A stretch of 64,000 nucleotides of DNA. It comes from Polaromonas sp047303325 (GTDB taxonomy: Bacteria > Pseudomonadota > Gammaproteobacteria > Burkholderiales > Burkholderiaceae_C). Position 1 is the first letter of the stretch. The number at the start of each line of letters is the position of its first letter. The translations under genes and the position numbers were made by a program. The notes under the pieces are model-generated. The model had not been told where the DNA came from. It ran no database searches and saw nothing but the letters and a program-made list of their open reading frames with translations. Shown here piece by piece: positions 39,888-48,277 of the stretch. Location: the NCBI RefSeq assembly GCF_047303325.1, contig NZ_JBKBEX010000025.1, forward strand, positions 1-64,000, written 5' to 3'.

Positions 39888-40397
39888 TTAAAGGCCCAGG
39901 GTGGTGGCAGGGAAAGCCGGCGAACTTTTCAGCAGCCTTTCATTGAGCCGCTCCCTCAGCGCGACCCGGCGCGCCGGCTCGGACCCGGCTATGCCCGTGC
40001 AGCGCTGCAGGTCCAGGCGTTCAAAGACCCAGCCTGGCCCCAGCAAGGCGCTGGGCAGGTCATCGGCCGGGGCAGACGCGTTGGCACGGCATTCGATGAT
40101 GTGGGCCCAGGTCCGCCGCCAGGTGACGAAGCGCGCATGCCGGCGCAGCACTTCGTCGTAGTTTCTGGCCAGCATGGTGAAGGTCCGGCCGGTCTTGGAC
40201 CAGTCGTTCAAGGCCTGCACCACCGTGCGTTCCCCCAGGGGCCAGTCTTCAAAATCCGGGTCGCAGACGATGATTTCACGCCAGCCCTGCTGCGCCGCCG
40301 CCACAAAAGCCTGGCGGATCATCTCGGTAAAGTCGGCGCGCCCGGTGAAGCGGCCTTCCGGCAAGGCCTGCGGGGTAGGTGTTGCGTCGGTCTCCAT
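39888..40397 (-). CDS. Conserved hypothetical protein
   Basis: A 169-residue cytoplasmic protein that I cannot name. It begins with a short flexible tail, followed by FTGRADFTEMIRQAFVAAA, then a strand IIVCDPDFEDWPLGERTVV and RHARFVTWRRTWAHIIECR. The pattern of an acidic strand followed by an Arg/His-rich strand occurs in uncharacterised betaproteobacterial proteins. The ATG at 40397 has AGGAGA six bases upstream. It follows the RoxA-type gene after 42 bp on the same strand. Confidence 0.7.
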   Translation of the reverse strand: METDATPTPQALPEGRFTGRADFTEMIRQAFVAAAQQGWREIIVCDPDFEDWPLGERTVVQALNDWSKTGRTFTMLARNYDEVLRRHARFVTWRRTWAHIIECRANASAPADDLPSALLGPGWVFERLDLQRCTGIAGSEPARRVALRERLNERLLKSSPAFPATTLGL

Positions 40398-40439
40398 GGA
40401 GTATCTCCTTGGCAAAGTGGCAAACAGGTACTGGGCCGA

Positions 40440-41657
40440 TCAGGAATCCGCGAGAGGCTCCTGCCGCAGCCAGCCGGCATCGTGCCAGTCGCCCAGCAAG
40501 GCCATCGCGGAGCCGCTGGCCTTGCGCAGCTCATGCGGCACCAAGCCGCGGCCGTCGGCCAGCCGCCGCATCAGCGTCGCATCGGCGCCTTTGGCACGGT
40601 AACTTTCCCCGTTGATGAACACATGGTCTGCGTCATACATCATCCGGGTGCGCGCGTCCAGCCTGACCCCTGCGCGGCCGGCCCGCGCGGCCTCGGCATC
40701 CCATTCATCGGCGGCTTCGTCAAACCACACCGAGGGCTTGGGCTCGGTCATGTATTCGCCCAGGGCGCAGGCCAGCGCGAGAGGGTCTTTCAGCGCGTCC
40801 TGCACGGCCCGGCTGGCGAAGGCGGCCAGCTCTGCCGGCAAGGCCGCGGGGGTGGCCGTGGCGTCCTGCCCGGGGTCGCGGTAGATCTCGGGTGCTTTGG
40901 CTGCGCGGCGCCCCGCCGGGGCATCCGCCTGCTGGTCGTCCTGGCTGAATTCCGCCAGACGCTGCAGCAGTTCCGCCGCCAGTTCGCCGCGCCCCGGCGA
41001 CCTGAAGCCGATCGAATAGGTCATGCAGTCGGCCGCCTTGCCGTCGCCCGAGGTCGCAGCCTCGGCAATACCGTCATGCGCATAGCGCGGGGGCAGGTAC
41101 AGCATGTCGCCGGCTTCCAGCACAAACTCCTGCTCGGGCTCGAAGTTCTGCAGGATTTTCAGCGGCACGCCCTCCTGCAAGCTCAGGTCTTTTTGCCGCC
41201 CTATCTTCCAGCGCCGCCGCCCGCTGGCCTGCAGCAGGAACACGTCATAGCTGTCAAAATGCGGCCCCACGCCTCCTCCCGCCGTGGCGAACGAGATCAT
41301 CAAGTCATCAAGCCGCGCATCAGGAACAAAACGAAACCGCTGCAAAAGCTCGTGCGCCCCGGCGTCATGCAGGTCCACGCCCTGCACCAGCAAGGTCCAG
41401 GCCTTCTGGCTCAGCGGCGGCAGGCTGCGCGGCGCAAAAGGCCCCTGCTTCATGCGCCAGCCCTTGGCCTGCTGGACGATCAAACGCGACTCCGCCTGTT
41501 CGCTCGCGGCCAGTTTGAACAAGGCCGCGCGGCTCAGCAAAGGCTGGAAGCCGGGCAGGGCCTGGCGAACGAGAAGGGGCTTTTTCTGCCAGTGACGGCG
41601 CATGAATTGCGCCGGGCTCAGGCCGGCAAGGAGCGCTAGAGATTGGTTTACATCCAT
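40440..41657 (-). CDS. JmjC/cupin ribosomal oxygenase (RoxA/YcfD type)
   Basis: A 405-residue Fe(II)/2-oxoglutarate oxygenase of the JmjC fold. The metal triad is His133 and Asp135 in GPHFDSYDVF and His194 in RYAHDGI. The whole protein aligns in layout with YcfD/RoxA, which hydroxylates an arginine of ribosomal protein uL16. The C-terminal winged-helix part (from about residue 300) is present. The specific target here is inferred from family membership. Confidence 0.85.
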   Translation of the reverse strand: MDVNQSLALLAGLSPAQFMRRHWQKKPLLVRQALPGFQPLLSRAALFKLAASEQAESRLIVQQAKGWRMKQGPFAPRSLPPLSQKAWTLLVQGVDLHDAGAHELLQRFRFVPDARLDDLMISFATAGGGVGPHFDSYDVFLLQASGRRRWKIGRQKDLSLQEGVPLKILQNFEPEQEFVLEAGDMLYLPPRYAHDGIAEAATSGDGKAADCMTYSIGFRSPGRGELAAELLQRLAEFSQDDQQADAPAGRRAAKAPEIYRDPGQDATATPAALPAELAAFASRAVQDALKDPLALACALGEYMTEPKPSVWFDEAADEWDAEAARAGRAGVRLDARTRMMYDADHVFINGESYRAKGADATLMRRLADGRGLVPHELRKASGSAMALLGDWHDAGWLRQEPLADS

Positions 41658-41671
41658 GGGACAATTGTCGG

Positions 41672-42196
41672 ATGAAAATCACCCCGCAATGCGTCGTAGC
41701 CCTGACATGGACGCTGAAAGACACCCTGGGCGATGTGCTGGACGAACTGGACGAGCCCATAGAGTTCCTGCTCGGCGGTGACGACCTGCTGGCCAAGATC
41801 GAGCACGCCCTGCAGGGCCATGAAGCCGGCGACAAGCTTGAGTTGCACCTGGAGCCCGAGGACGCCTTTGGTGACTATGACGAAAGCCTGGTGTTTCTCG
41901 AGCCGCGCAAGGCCTTCCCGGCCGAACTCGAAGAAGGCATGACCTTCGACGGCGCTGCTCTTCCCAAAGGTGTCAGCGGAACGGCACCGCACGACCATAT
42001 CTATACGGTCACCGAAATCTATCCCGACCACGTGGTGCTGGACGGCAACCATCCGCTGGCGGGCATCGCCATCCGGCTGGCGGTCAAGGTCGAGTCGGTG
42101 CGTGAAGCAAGCGAAGAGGAAATCGGCCAGGGCTCCCTGGGCACCGGCTTCTTCAAGCTCGAGCCGATCACACCCGGAAGCGGCACCCTGCACTAA
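41672..42196 (+). CDS. FKBP-type peptidyl-prolyl isomerase, SlyD-like
   Basis: A 174-residue isomerase with the SlyD architecture: an FKBP domain split by an insert-in-flap domain (about residues 70-130). The sequences VVALTWTL, LLGGDDLLAKIEHALQG and FDGAA.PK lie in the right order. The His/Cys-rich metal-binding tail of E. coli SlyD is absent. It probably acts as a folding helper. It is divergent from the oxygenase gene, with 14 bp between starts. Confidence 0.85.
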   Translation: MKITPQCVVALTWTLKDTLGDVLDELDEPIEFLLGGDDLLAKIEHALQGHEAGDKLELHLEPEDAFGDYDESLVFLEPRKAFPAELEEGMTFDGAALPKGVSGTAPHDHIYTVTEIYPDHVVLDGNHPLAGIAIRLAVKVESVREASEEEIGQGSLGTGFFKLEPITPGSGTLH

Positions 42197-42206
42197 AGGC
42201 CAAGGC

Positions 42207-42235
42207 AAATGCGGCGGTTTTGGGCCGCCGCATTT
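42207..42235. terminator. Bidirectional intrinsic terminator
   Basis: AAATGCGGCGG (42207-42217) pairs perfectly over 11 bp with CCGCCGCATTT (42225-42235), with a T-rich end on both strands. It lies between the convergent SlyD-like and glycine-zipper genes. Confidence 0.85.
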
Positions 42236-42250
42236 TGGCGCCTTTGCCGC

Positions 42251-42802
42251 CTACATCCGGTACAGCAGGCCGTTCTCAATCCTCACGCGATCGCCGATGC
42301 GCAGGTCGCCGGTGGAAGGCACGTCATAGGCACGGCCGGTGCCGTTGTCGAGCTGGACCGATACGCGGTAGGTTTCGCGAACCGCACCAGGATTGCGGTT
42401 TTTCTCAATCGCATTACCAGCCACGGCGCCGCCCACTGCGCCGACAACCGTCGCCACGTCCTTGCCGGTGCCGCCGCCGATCTGGTGGCCCACCACCGCG
42501 CCGGCCACACCGCCGAGGATGGCACCTACACCTGAGCTCCTGGCCTGTTCCTGGGTGCGAAACACTTCCACATTGCTGACGCGTCCGTATTCGACATAGC
42601 GGTTCTGCTGGTTGGCGGGATAGGTGCCCGCCGGGTAGGTTCCAGCAGGATAAGTCTGGTTAGGGTAGCTGGCGGTATTGGGATAGGCGGGCGGGTAACT
42701 CGCGTCAGAGGTCGGCGGCGGGTTCATGGGTGCGCAGGCCGCCAGGGTGGCCAGCGCCAGCACCACGGACGCGGATGAAATAAAGCGGGATGTGTTTTGC
42801 AT
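42251..42802 (-). CDS. Glycine-zipper 2TM lipoprotein
   Basis: A 183-residue outer-membrane lipoprotein. The signal peptide ends TLAAC-APM. A Tyr/Pro-rich stretch (YPNTASYPNQTYPAGTYPAG) precedes the glycine-zipper region (GVGAILGGVAGAVVGHQIGGG and VVGAVGGAVAGNAIE). The C terminus has a short SH3-like or OB-like strand segment. This is the SlyB/Rcf layout. The ATG at 42802 has AGGAGA upstream. Confidence 0.88.
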   Translation of the reverse strand: MQNTSRFISSASVVLALATLAACAPMNPPPTSDASYPPAYPNTASYPNQTYPAGTYPAGTYPANQQNRYVEYGRVSNVEVFRTQEQARSSGVGAILGGVAGAVVGHQIGGGTGKDVATVVGAVGGAVAGNAIEKNRNPGAVRETYRVSVQLDNGTGRAYDVPSTGDLRIGDRVRIENGLLYRM

Positions 42803-42982
42803 GAGTCTCTCCTGTTGGTAAGTCATGAGATCCCGGCACCACAGGCGCATGGACTCTCATGGCTTATTAAGGACGCGACCCGCTACTCCCCAGGTGGGGA
42901 TAGGGCCTGTGGCGGCGTGGGAGCCTTGTTGCAAGGGTTGTAGGAAAACCCCCCAACCTCTGCTGGGCGCGGCGGGCCGGGC

Positions 42983-43429
42983 TCAGGCCTTGCCGGTGGA
43001 GCCGTAGCCGCCCTCCCCGCGCTCACTGGCGGGAAACTCGGACACCACCTTGAACTGCGCCTGTACCACGGGCACGATCATCAGCTGCGCGATCCGCTCC
43101 ATGGGTTCAATCGTGAAGGGCACGTCGCTGCGGTTCCAGGCGCTGACCATCAGCTGCCCCTGGTAATCACTGTCGATCAGGCCCACCAGATTGCCCAGCA
43201 CGATGCCGTGCTTGTGGCCCAGGCCGGAGCGCGGCAGGATCAGTGCGGCATAGCCCGGGTTGTGCAGGTAGATGGCGATGCCGGTGGGCACCAGTTGCCA
43301 GGCGTTAGCGGCCAGCGTGAGCGGCGTATCGAGGCAGGCGCGCAGGTCCAGGCCGGCGCTGCCGGGCGTGGCGTAGGTAGGAAGGTTGTTCTGAAGGCGC
43401 GGGTCGAGAATCTTGACGTCGATGTGCAT
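42983..43429 (-). CDS. dut: Deoxyuridine 5'-triphosphate nucleotidohydrolase
   Basis: A 148-residue trimeric dUTPase that makes dUMP for thymidylate synthesis and keeps uracil out of DNA. All five motifs are visible: TPGSAGLDLRA, PRSGLGHKHG, GLIDSDYQG, ERIAQLMI and the C-terminal lid GEGGYGSTG. It is third in the order coaBC, small membrane protein, dut. The spacing from the preceding gene is 3 bp. Confidence 0.95.
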   Translation of the reverse strand: MHIDVKILDPRLQNNLPTYATPGSAGLDLRACLDTPLTLAANAWQLVPTGIAIYLHNPGYAALILPRSGLGHKHGIVLGNLVGLIDSDYQGQLMVSAWNRSDVPFTIEPMERIAQLMIVPVVQAQFKVVSEFPASERGEGGYGSTGKA

Positions 43430-43432
43430 GAA

Positions 43433-43891
43433 CTATTTTTTCTTCGGGGGTTGATTTGTTTGGGCCTGTTGGGCCTTTTGGGACTTTTGAGCCTCTTCGG
43501 CCGCTTGCTGCGCCAGCTCGCGCAGGCGCTGGAGCAGCGCCCCGGATGACCGGCGGTTGGCCTGGAACACCGCCCACGCGCCGTATACCAGCAGTGCGGG
43601 CAGGAACAGGAAACCAGCGCCGGGTACCACTTCGGACAAAACCTGGGTGGCGATCCACAGGATAACGACCCATTTGACGTGGGAGACAAAGGCGGCGACT
43701 GGCGCCGCGGGTTTAGCGGGCGGCGTGACGATGCTTGCCGGAGACGGTGCGCGCAGCGCGGTCTTCTCCCCGGGCTTGAGCCGGTCTTCGCGGGCTTCGG
43801 CCGAGGCATGCGCATTCGCATTCGCGTGGGTCAGGCGCTCCACGTAGGCCACAAAATCACCGTCCGGTGGCGTGTTCGAAGGAAGGTTCAC
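43433..43891 (-). CDS. Conserved membrane-associated protein
   Basis: A 152-residue protein that I do not recognise. The first 60 residues are polar. Two hydrophobic segments (about 70-85 and 92-108) are followed by a Gln/Lys/Ala-rich helix ending KKK, likely a coiled coil. The ATG overlaps the stop of coaBC (ATGA), and dut starts 3 bp after its stop. Such placement suggests a conserved though unstudied member of this operon. Confidence 0.7.
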   Translation of the reverse strand: MNLPSNTPPDGDFVAYVERLTHANANAHASAEAREDRLKPGEKTALRAPSPASIVTPPAKPAAPVAAFVSHVKWVVILWIATQVLSEVVPGAGFLFLPALLVYGAWAVFQANRRSSGALLQRLRELAQQAAEEAQKSQKAQQAQTNQPPKKK

Positions 43892-45183
43892 GGCGCGGCC
43901 GCTTTCCCTTTGGGGGCATCCGCATCCGCCATCCTGGCCGCGATTTCCCCCACCAGCCGCCTCGCCAGCGAAAGCTTGGAAGCCCGGGGCAAGGCTTTGC
44001 TGCCCTGCGCATCCACCAGCAGCAGCGCGTTATGGTCCTGGCCGAAGGTGTCGGGGCCGATGTTGCCGACCAGCAGCGGCACTTTTTTGCGCAGGCGCTT
44101 GGCCTCGGCGTTTTCCGCGAGGTCCTGGCTTTCCGCCGCGAAACCCACGCAGAAAAGCCGGCCGGCTCGCGCCGCGGCGGACTGGGCCACCGTAGCCAGG
44201 ATGTCCGGATTCTCGCTAAACGCGAGTTGCGGCGCCTGGCCGGAGCCGTCTTTCTTGATTTTCTGGGCTGAAGGCGCGGCGGGACGCCAGTCTGCCACCG
44301 CCGCCGTGGCGATAAAAACGCTGGCGGCCTGGGCGCGCGCCGCCACGGCGTCCAGCATTTGCTGCGCCGACCTCACGTCGACGCGGGTCACGCCGCGCGG
44401 CGTGGGCTGGCTCACCGGGCCGGCGACCAGCGTCACTTCGGCGCCCGCCTCGCGCGCCGCGCGCGCAATGGCAAAACCCATCTTGCCGCTGGACAGGTTG
44501 GTGATGCCGCGCACCGGATCTATGGCTTCATAGGTGGGGCCCGCCGTGACCAGCACGCGCTGGCCGACCAGCACCTTGGGCGCAAAAAAGGCCACCAGGT
44601 CCTCGAGGATCTGCTCGGGCTCCAGCATGCGCCCGTCGCCGGTCTCGCCGCAGGCCTGGAACCCGCTGCCCACGCCCAGCACCGTGGCGCCGTCAGCGTC
44701 CAGCTGCACAAAATTGCGCTGCGTGGCCGGATGCGCGTACATCTCGCGGTTCATGGCCGGCGCCACCAGCAGCGGCACCTTGTCGATGGGGCGGGCCAGG
44801 CACATCAGGCTGAGCAGGTCGTCGGCGCGCCCGTGCAGCAGCTTGGCCATGAAGTCGGCGCTCATGGGCGCGATCAGGATGGCATCGGATTCGCGCGACA
44901 GGTTGATGTGCGCCATATTGTTGTCTTCGCGGCTGTCCCACTGGCTGGTGTAGACCGGCCGGCCGCTCAGGGCCTGCAGCGTGACGGCCGTGATGAACTG
45001 CTCGGCCGCCTCGGTCATGACCACCTGCACCGTGGCGCCAGCCTTGATCAGTGCCCGGCACAGCTCGGCCGCCTTGTAACAGGCGATACCGCCCGACAGG
45101 CCCAGCACGATGTGTTTGCCGGCCAGGTCCAGGGTTTCGTCGCTGTCCAAGCCGCTTCCCGCGGGGGTCACTTGATTCGTCAT
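43888..45183 (-). CDS. coaBC: Phosphopantothenoylcysteine synthetase/decarboxylase
   Basis: A 431-residue bifunctional enzyme of coenzyme A synthesis. The N-terminal flavin-dependent decarboxylase (CoaC, residues 20-200) has the active-site His92 in NNMAHINLS, PAMNREMY and the cysteine of FQACGETGDGRM. The C-terminal synthetase (CoaB, from about 210) has VLVTAGPTYEAIDPVRGITNLSSGKMG. It is divergent from pyrG, with 102 bp between them. Confidence 0.95.
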   Translation of the reverse strand: MTNQVTPAGSGLDSDETLDLAGKHIVLGLSGGIACYKAAELCRALIKAGATVQVVMTEAAEQFITAVTLQALSGRPVYTSQWDSREDNNMAHINLSRESDAILIAPMSADFMAKLLHGRADDLLSLMCLARPIDKVPLLVAPAMNREMYAHPATQRNFVQLDADGATVLGVGSGFQACGETGDGRMLEPEQILEDLVAFFAPKVLVGQRVLVTAGPTYEAIDPVRGITNLSSGKMGFAIARAAREAGAEVTLVAGPVSQPTPRGVTRVDVRSAQQMLDAVAARAQAASVFIATAAVADWRPAAPSAQKIKKDGSGQAPQLAFSENPDILATVAQSAAARAGRLFCVGFAAESQDLAENAEAKRLRKKVPLLVGNIGPDTFGQDHNALLLVDAQGSKALPRASKLSLARRLVGEIAARMADADAPKGKAAAP

Positions 45184-45238
45184 GCCCGCAATGTATCAGC
45201 TAAGCCCCCTGAATTCATCGACCCCCGCGAGCAACCCG

Positions 45239-45244
45239 TATAAT
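45239..45244 (+). promoter_or_regulatory. Putative pyrG promoter -10 element
   Basis: A perfect TATAAT lies 41 bp before the pyrG start. The -35 region is weak (TTCATC about 19 bp upstream). No attenuator of the type known from Gram-positive pyrG genes is visible. Confidence 0.45.
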
Positions 45245-45285
45245 CTCCGTTTACCACCTCTACGAACTTGCGGTTCGTACCTGAC

Positions 45286-46977
45286 ATGACCAAATTTGTC
45301 TTCGTCACCGGCGGTGTGGTGTCTTCCCTGGGCAAGGGAATCGCCTCAGCCTCCTTAGCTGCGATCCTGGAATCGCGAGGCCTCAAAGTCACTTTAATCA
45401 AGCTCGATCCTTACCTCAATGTGGATCCGGGCACGATGTCGCCCTTCCAGCACGGCGAGGTTTTTGTGACTGACGACGGCGCCGAAACCGACCTGGACCT
45501 GGGCCACTACGAGCGTTTCATTGAAACGCGCATGCGCAAGGCCAACAACTTCACCACCGGCCAGATCTACAAAAGCGTGCTCGAAAAAGAGCGCCGCGGC
45601 GATTACCTCGGCAAGACCGTGCAGGTCATCCCGCACGTCACCAATGAAATCCAGGAATTCGTCAAGCGCGGCGCCGGCTACGAGACCGCAGATGCCGTCG
45701 ACGTCGCCATTGTCGAAATCGGCGGAACCGTCGGCGACATTGAGTCCCTTCCCTTCCTGGAAGCCGTGCGTCAGATGAGCCTGCGCCTGGGCGCCAACAA
45801 CACCGCTTTTGTGCACCTGAGCTACCTGCCCTGGATCGCCGCCGCCGGCGAGCTCAAGACCAAACCGACCCAGCACACGGCCAAGCAGTTGCGCGAAATC
45901 GGCATTCAGGCCGACGTGCTGCTGTGCCGCGCGGACCGCCCCATCCCCAGCGAAGAGCGCGAGAAGATCTCGCTGTTCTCCAACGTTCCCGAATGGGGCG
46001 TGATCTCCATGTGGGACGTGGACACGATTTACAAGGTGCCGCGCATGCTGCACGAGCAAGGCCTGGACGGCCTGATCTGTGACAAGCTGCGTCTCAATAC
46101 GCCGCCAGCCAACCTCCGGCGCTGGGACGACCTGGTCTACGAGACCGAGCACCCGCAGACCGAGGTGCACATCGCCATGGTCGGCAAGTACGTCGACCTC
46201 TCCGACAGCTACAAGTCGCTCAATGAAGCCCTGCGCCACGCCGGCATGAAAAACCATGCCAAGGTGGTCATCGAGTACGTCGACTCCGAAACCATCACGC
46301 CGGACAATGTTTCGCGCCTTGCGCGCTTTGACGGCGTGCTGGTGCCCGGCGGTTTTGGCGTGCGCGGCGTCGAAGGCAAGATTTGCGCGGCCCGCTTCGC
46401 GCGCGAGAACAAGATGCCCTACCTCGGTATCTGCCTGGGCATGCAGGTCGCCACCATCGAGTTCGCGCGCCACGTTGCCGGCCTGAAGGACGCCAACAGC
46501 ACCGAGTTCGACCCCGCGACGCCACACCCCGTCATCGCGCTGATCACCGAATGGAAAGACGCCGACGGCACCATCAAGACGCGCGACGCCAAATCCGACC
46601 TGGGCGGCACCATGCGCCTGGGCGCGCAAAGCTCGGACGTCGCCCCCGGCACGCTGGCGCACAAGATCTACGGCGACGTGGTCACCGAACGCCACCGCCA
46701 CCGCTACGAAGCCAACGTCAACTACCTCGACGCCCTGCGCGCCTCGGGCCTGGTCATCTCCGCGCTGACGCAGCGCGAGCAGCTCACCGAAATCATCGAG
46801 CTGCCGCAGGACGTCCATCCCTGGTTTGTCGGCGTGCAATTCCACCCCGAGTTCAAGTCCACGCCCTGGGCCGGCCACCCGCTGTTCAATGCCTACATCG
46901 CGGCCGTGCTCCAGCTGCGCGCCAGCGCGGGCCAGGGCGGCAAACCCGCGGCCAAGCCCCTGAAGGCGGTGGCCTGA
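45286..46977 (+). CDS. pyrG: CTP synthase
   Basis: A 563-residue enzyme that aminates UTP to CTP with ATP and glutamine. The synthase domain begins MTKFVFVTGGVVSSLGKG. The glutaminase domain has Cys383 in LGICLGMQ and the His-Glu pair in QFHPEFKS. The C terminus is slightly longer than in E. coli. The ATG at 45286 is used; an in-frame ATG at 45268 would add six residues. kdsA begins two bases after the stop. Confidence 0.95.
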   Translation: MTKFVFVTGGVVSSLGKGIASASLAAILESRGLKVTLIKLDPYLNVDPGTMSPFQHGEVFVTDDGAETDLDLGHYERFIETRMRKANNFTTGQIYKSVLEKERRGDYLGKTVQVIPHVTNEIQEFVKRGAGYETADAVDVAIVEIGGTVGDIESLPFLEAVRQMSLRLGANNTAFVHLSYLPWIAAAGELKTKPTQHTAKQLREIGIQADVLLCRADRPIPSEEREKISLFSNVPEWGVISMWDVDTIYKVPRMLHEQGLDGLICDKLRLNTPPANLRRWDDLVYETEHPQTEVHIAMVGKYVDLSDSYKSLNEALRHAGMKNHAKVVIEYVDSETITPDNVSRLARFDGVLVPGGFGVRGVEGKICAARFARENKMPYLGICLGMQVATIEFARHVAGLKDANSTEFDPATPHPVIALITEWKDADGTIKTRDAKSDLGGTMRLGAQSSDVAPGTLAHKIYGDVVTERHRHRYEANVNYLDALRASGLVISALTQREQLTEIIELPQDVHPWFVGVQFHPEFKSTPWAGHPLFNAYIAAVLQLRASAGQGGKPAAKPLKAVA

Positions 46978-46979
46978 CC

Positions 46980-47837
46980 ATGAAGCTGTGTGGATTCGAC
47001 ATCGGCCTTGACCAACCGTTTTTCCTGATCGCCGGCCCCTGCGTGGTGGAGTCCGAGCAGTTGCAGATGGACACCGCCGGAACGCTCAAGGAAATCACCG
47101 CTTCACTGGGCATTCCCTTTATCTTCAAGTCAAGCTACGACAAGGCCAATCGCTCCAGCGGCACCAGCTTTCGCGGCCCCGGCATGGCCAAGGGCCTGGA
47201 AATCCTGGCCAAGGTCAAGCGTGAACTGGGCCTGCCCATACTGACGGACGTGCACTCAGAAGCCGACATTGCCACCGTCGCCTCGGTGGTCGACGTGCTG
47301 CAGACCCCGGCCTTTCTGTGCCGCCAGACCGATTTCATCCACGCCGTGGCGCAATCAGGCAAGCCGGTCAACATCAAAAAAGGCCAGTTCCTGGCCCCCG
47401 GCGACATGAAGAACGTCATCGACAAGGCCCGCGCCGCCGCGCGCGAAAAAGGCCTGGATGAAGACAGCTTCATGGCCTGCGAGCGCGGCGCAAGCTTCGG
47501 CTACAACAATCTCGTATCCGACATGCGCAGCCTGGCGATCATGCGCGAGACAAAAGCCCCCGTGGTGTTCGACGCCACCCATTCGGTGCAACTGCCCGGC
47601 GGCAACGGCACCAGCAGCGGCGGCCAGCGCGAGATGGTGCCTGTGCTGGCCCGCGCCGCGGTGGCGGTCGGCGTGGCCGGCCTCTTCATGGAAACCCACC
47701 CCGACCCGGCCAAGGCCATGAGCGACGGCCCGAATGCCGTGCCGCTCAAGCACATGAAGGCGCTGCTCGAAACGCTGCTGGCGCTGGATCGCGTCACCAA
47801 GAAAAACGGCTACCTCGAAAACAATTTTTCCGCCTGA
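46980..47837 (+). CDS. kdsA: 3-deoxy-8-phosphooctulonate synthase
   Basis: A 285-residue TIM-barrel enzyme that makes KDO 8-phosphate from arabinose 5-phosphate and phosphoenolpyruvate, for lipopolysaccharide inner core. Signatures are FLIAGPCVVES, KSSYDKANRSS and FMETHPDPAKAMSDGPN. The last lacks an added metal-binding Cys pattern, and the N terminus does not show the metal-site cysteine of class II enzymes. The class is not decided here. Confidence 0.95.
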   Translation: MKLCGFDIGLDQPFFLIAGPCVVESEQLQMDTAGTLKEITASLGIPFIFKSSYDKANRSSGTSFRGPGMAKGLEILAKVKRELGLPILTDVHSEADIATVASVVDVLQTPAFLCRQTDFIHAVAQSGKPVNIKKGQFLAPGDMKNVIDKARAAAREKGLDEDSFMACERGASFGYNNLVSDMRSLAIMRETKAPVVFDATHSVQLPGGNGTSSGGQREMVPVLARAAVAVGVAGLFMETHPDPAKAMSDGPNAVPLKHMKALLETLLALDRVTKKNGYLENNFSA

Positions 47838-47936
47838 CCATGGATGTGGCGCCCGGGCACTGCCGCGGGCACCCCGGTAACACGCCGTCCCACGCCAGCC
47901 GCATGCGGATACTTTTAAAAAATTTTGGAACCCCAC

Positions 47937-48227
47937 ATGCCCAGTGCCTACATCATCGCCAATGTGACGGTTACGAACCCCGAACAATACGAACAGTACA
48001 AAAAGCTGTCTAGCATTGCCATGCAGGCGCATGGCGCCGAGGTTTGCGTGCGCGGCGGCAAGATCGAAGTGCTGGAAGGCGACTGGACACCCAACCGCAT
48101 CGTGGTGCTGAAGTTTCCGAGCGTAGAGCAGGCCCGCGCCTTTAATGAATCCGCCGAGTACGAAGCGGCGCGCCAGTCGCGCCAGGGCATCGCCGTCATG
48201 CGCATGGTGCTGGTCGAAGGCGTGTAA
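47937..48227 (+). CDS. DUF1330 domain protein
   Basis: A 96-residue dimeric alpha/beta-barrel-type protein. The family signature YIIANVTVTNPEQYEQYKKL and the strand IVVLKFPSVEQARAF are clear. No enzymatic activity is established for DUF1330. It sits between kdsA and eno, with about 100 bp before it and 50 bp after it. Confidence 0.85.
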   Translation: MPSAYIIANVTVTNPEQYEQYKKLSSIAMQAHGAEVCVRGGKIEVLEGDWTPNRIVVLKFPSVEQARAFNESAEYEAARQSRQGIAVMRMVLVEGV

Positions 48228-48277
48228 CCGTTTTTGTTTTTTATCTTTGTTTTTTTCTGATTTTTGAAAGAGCCTAA

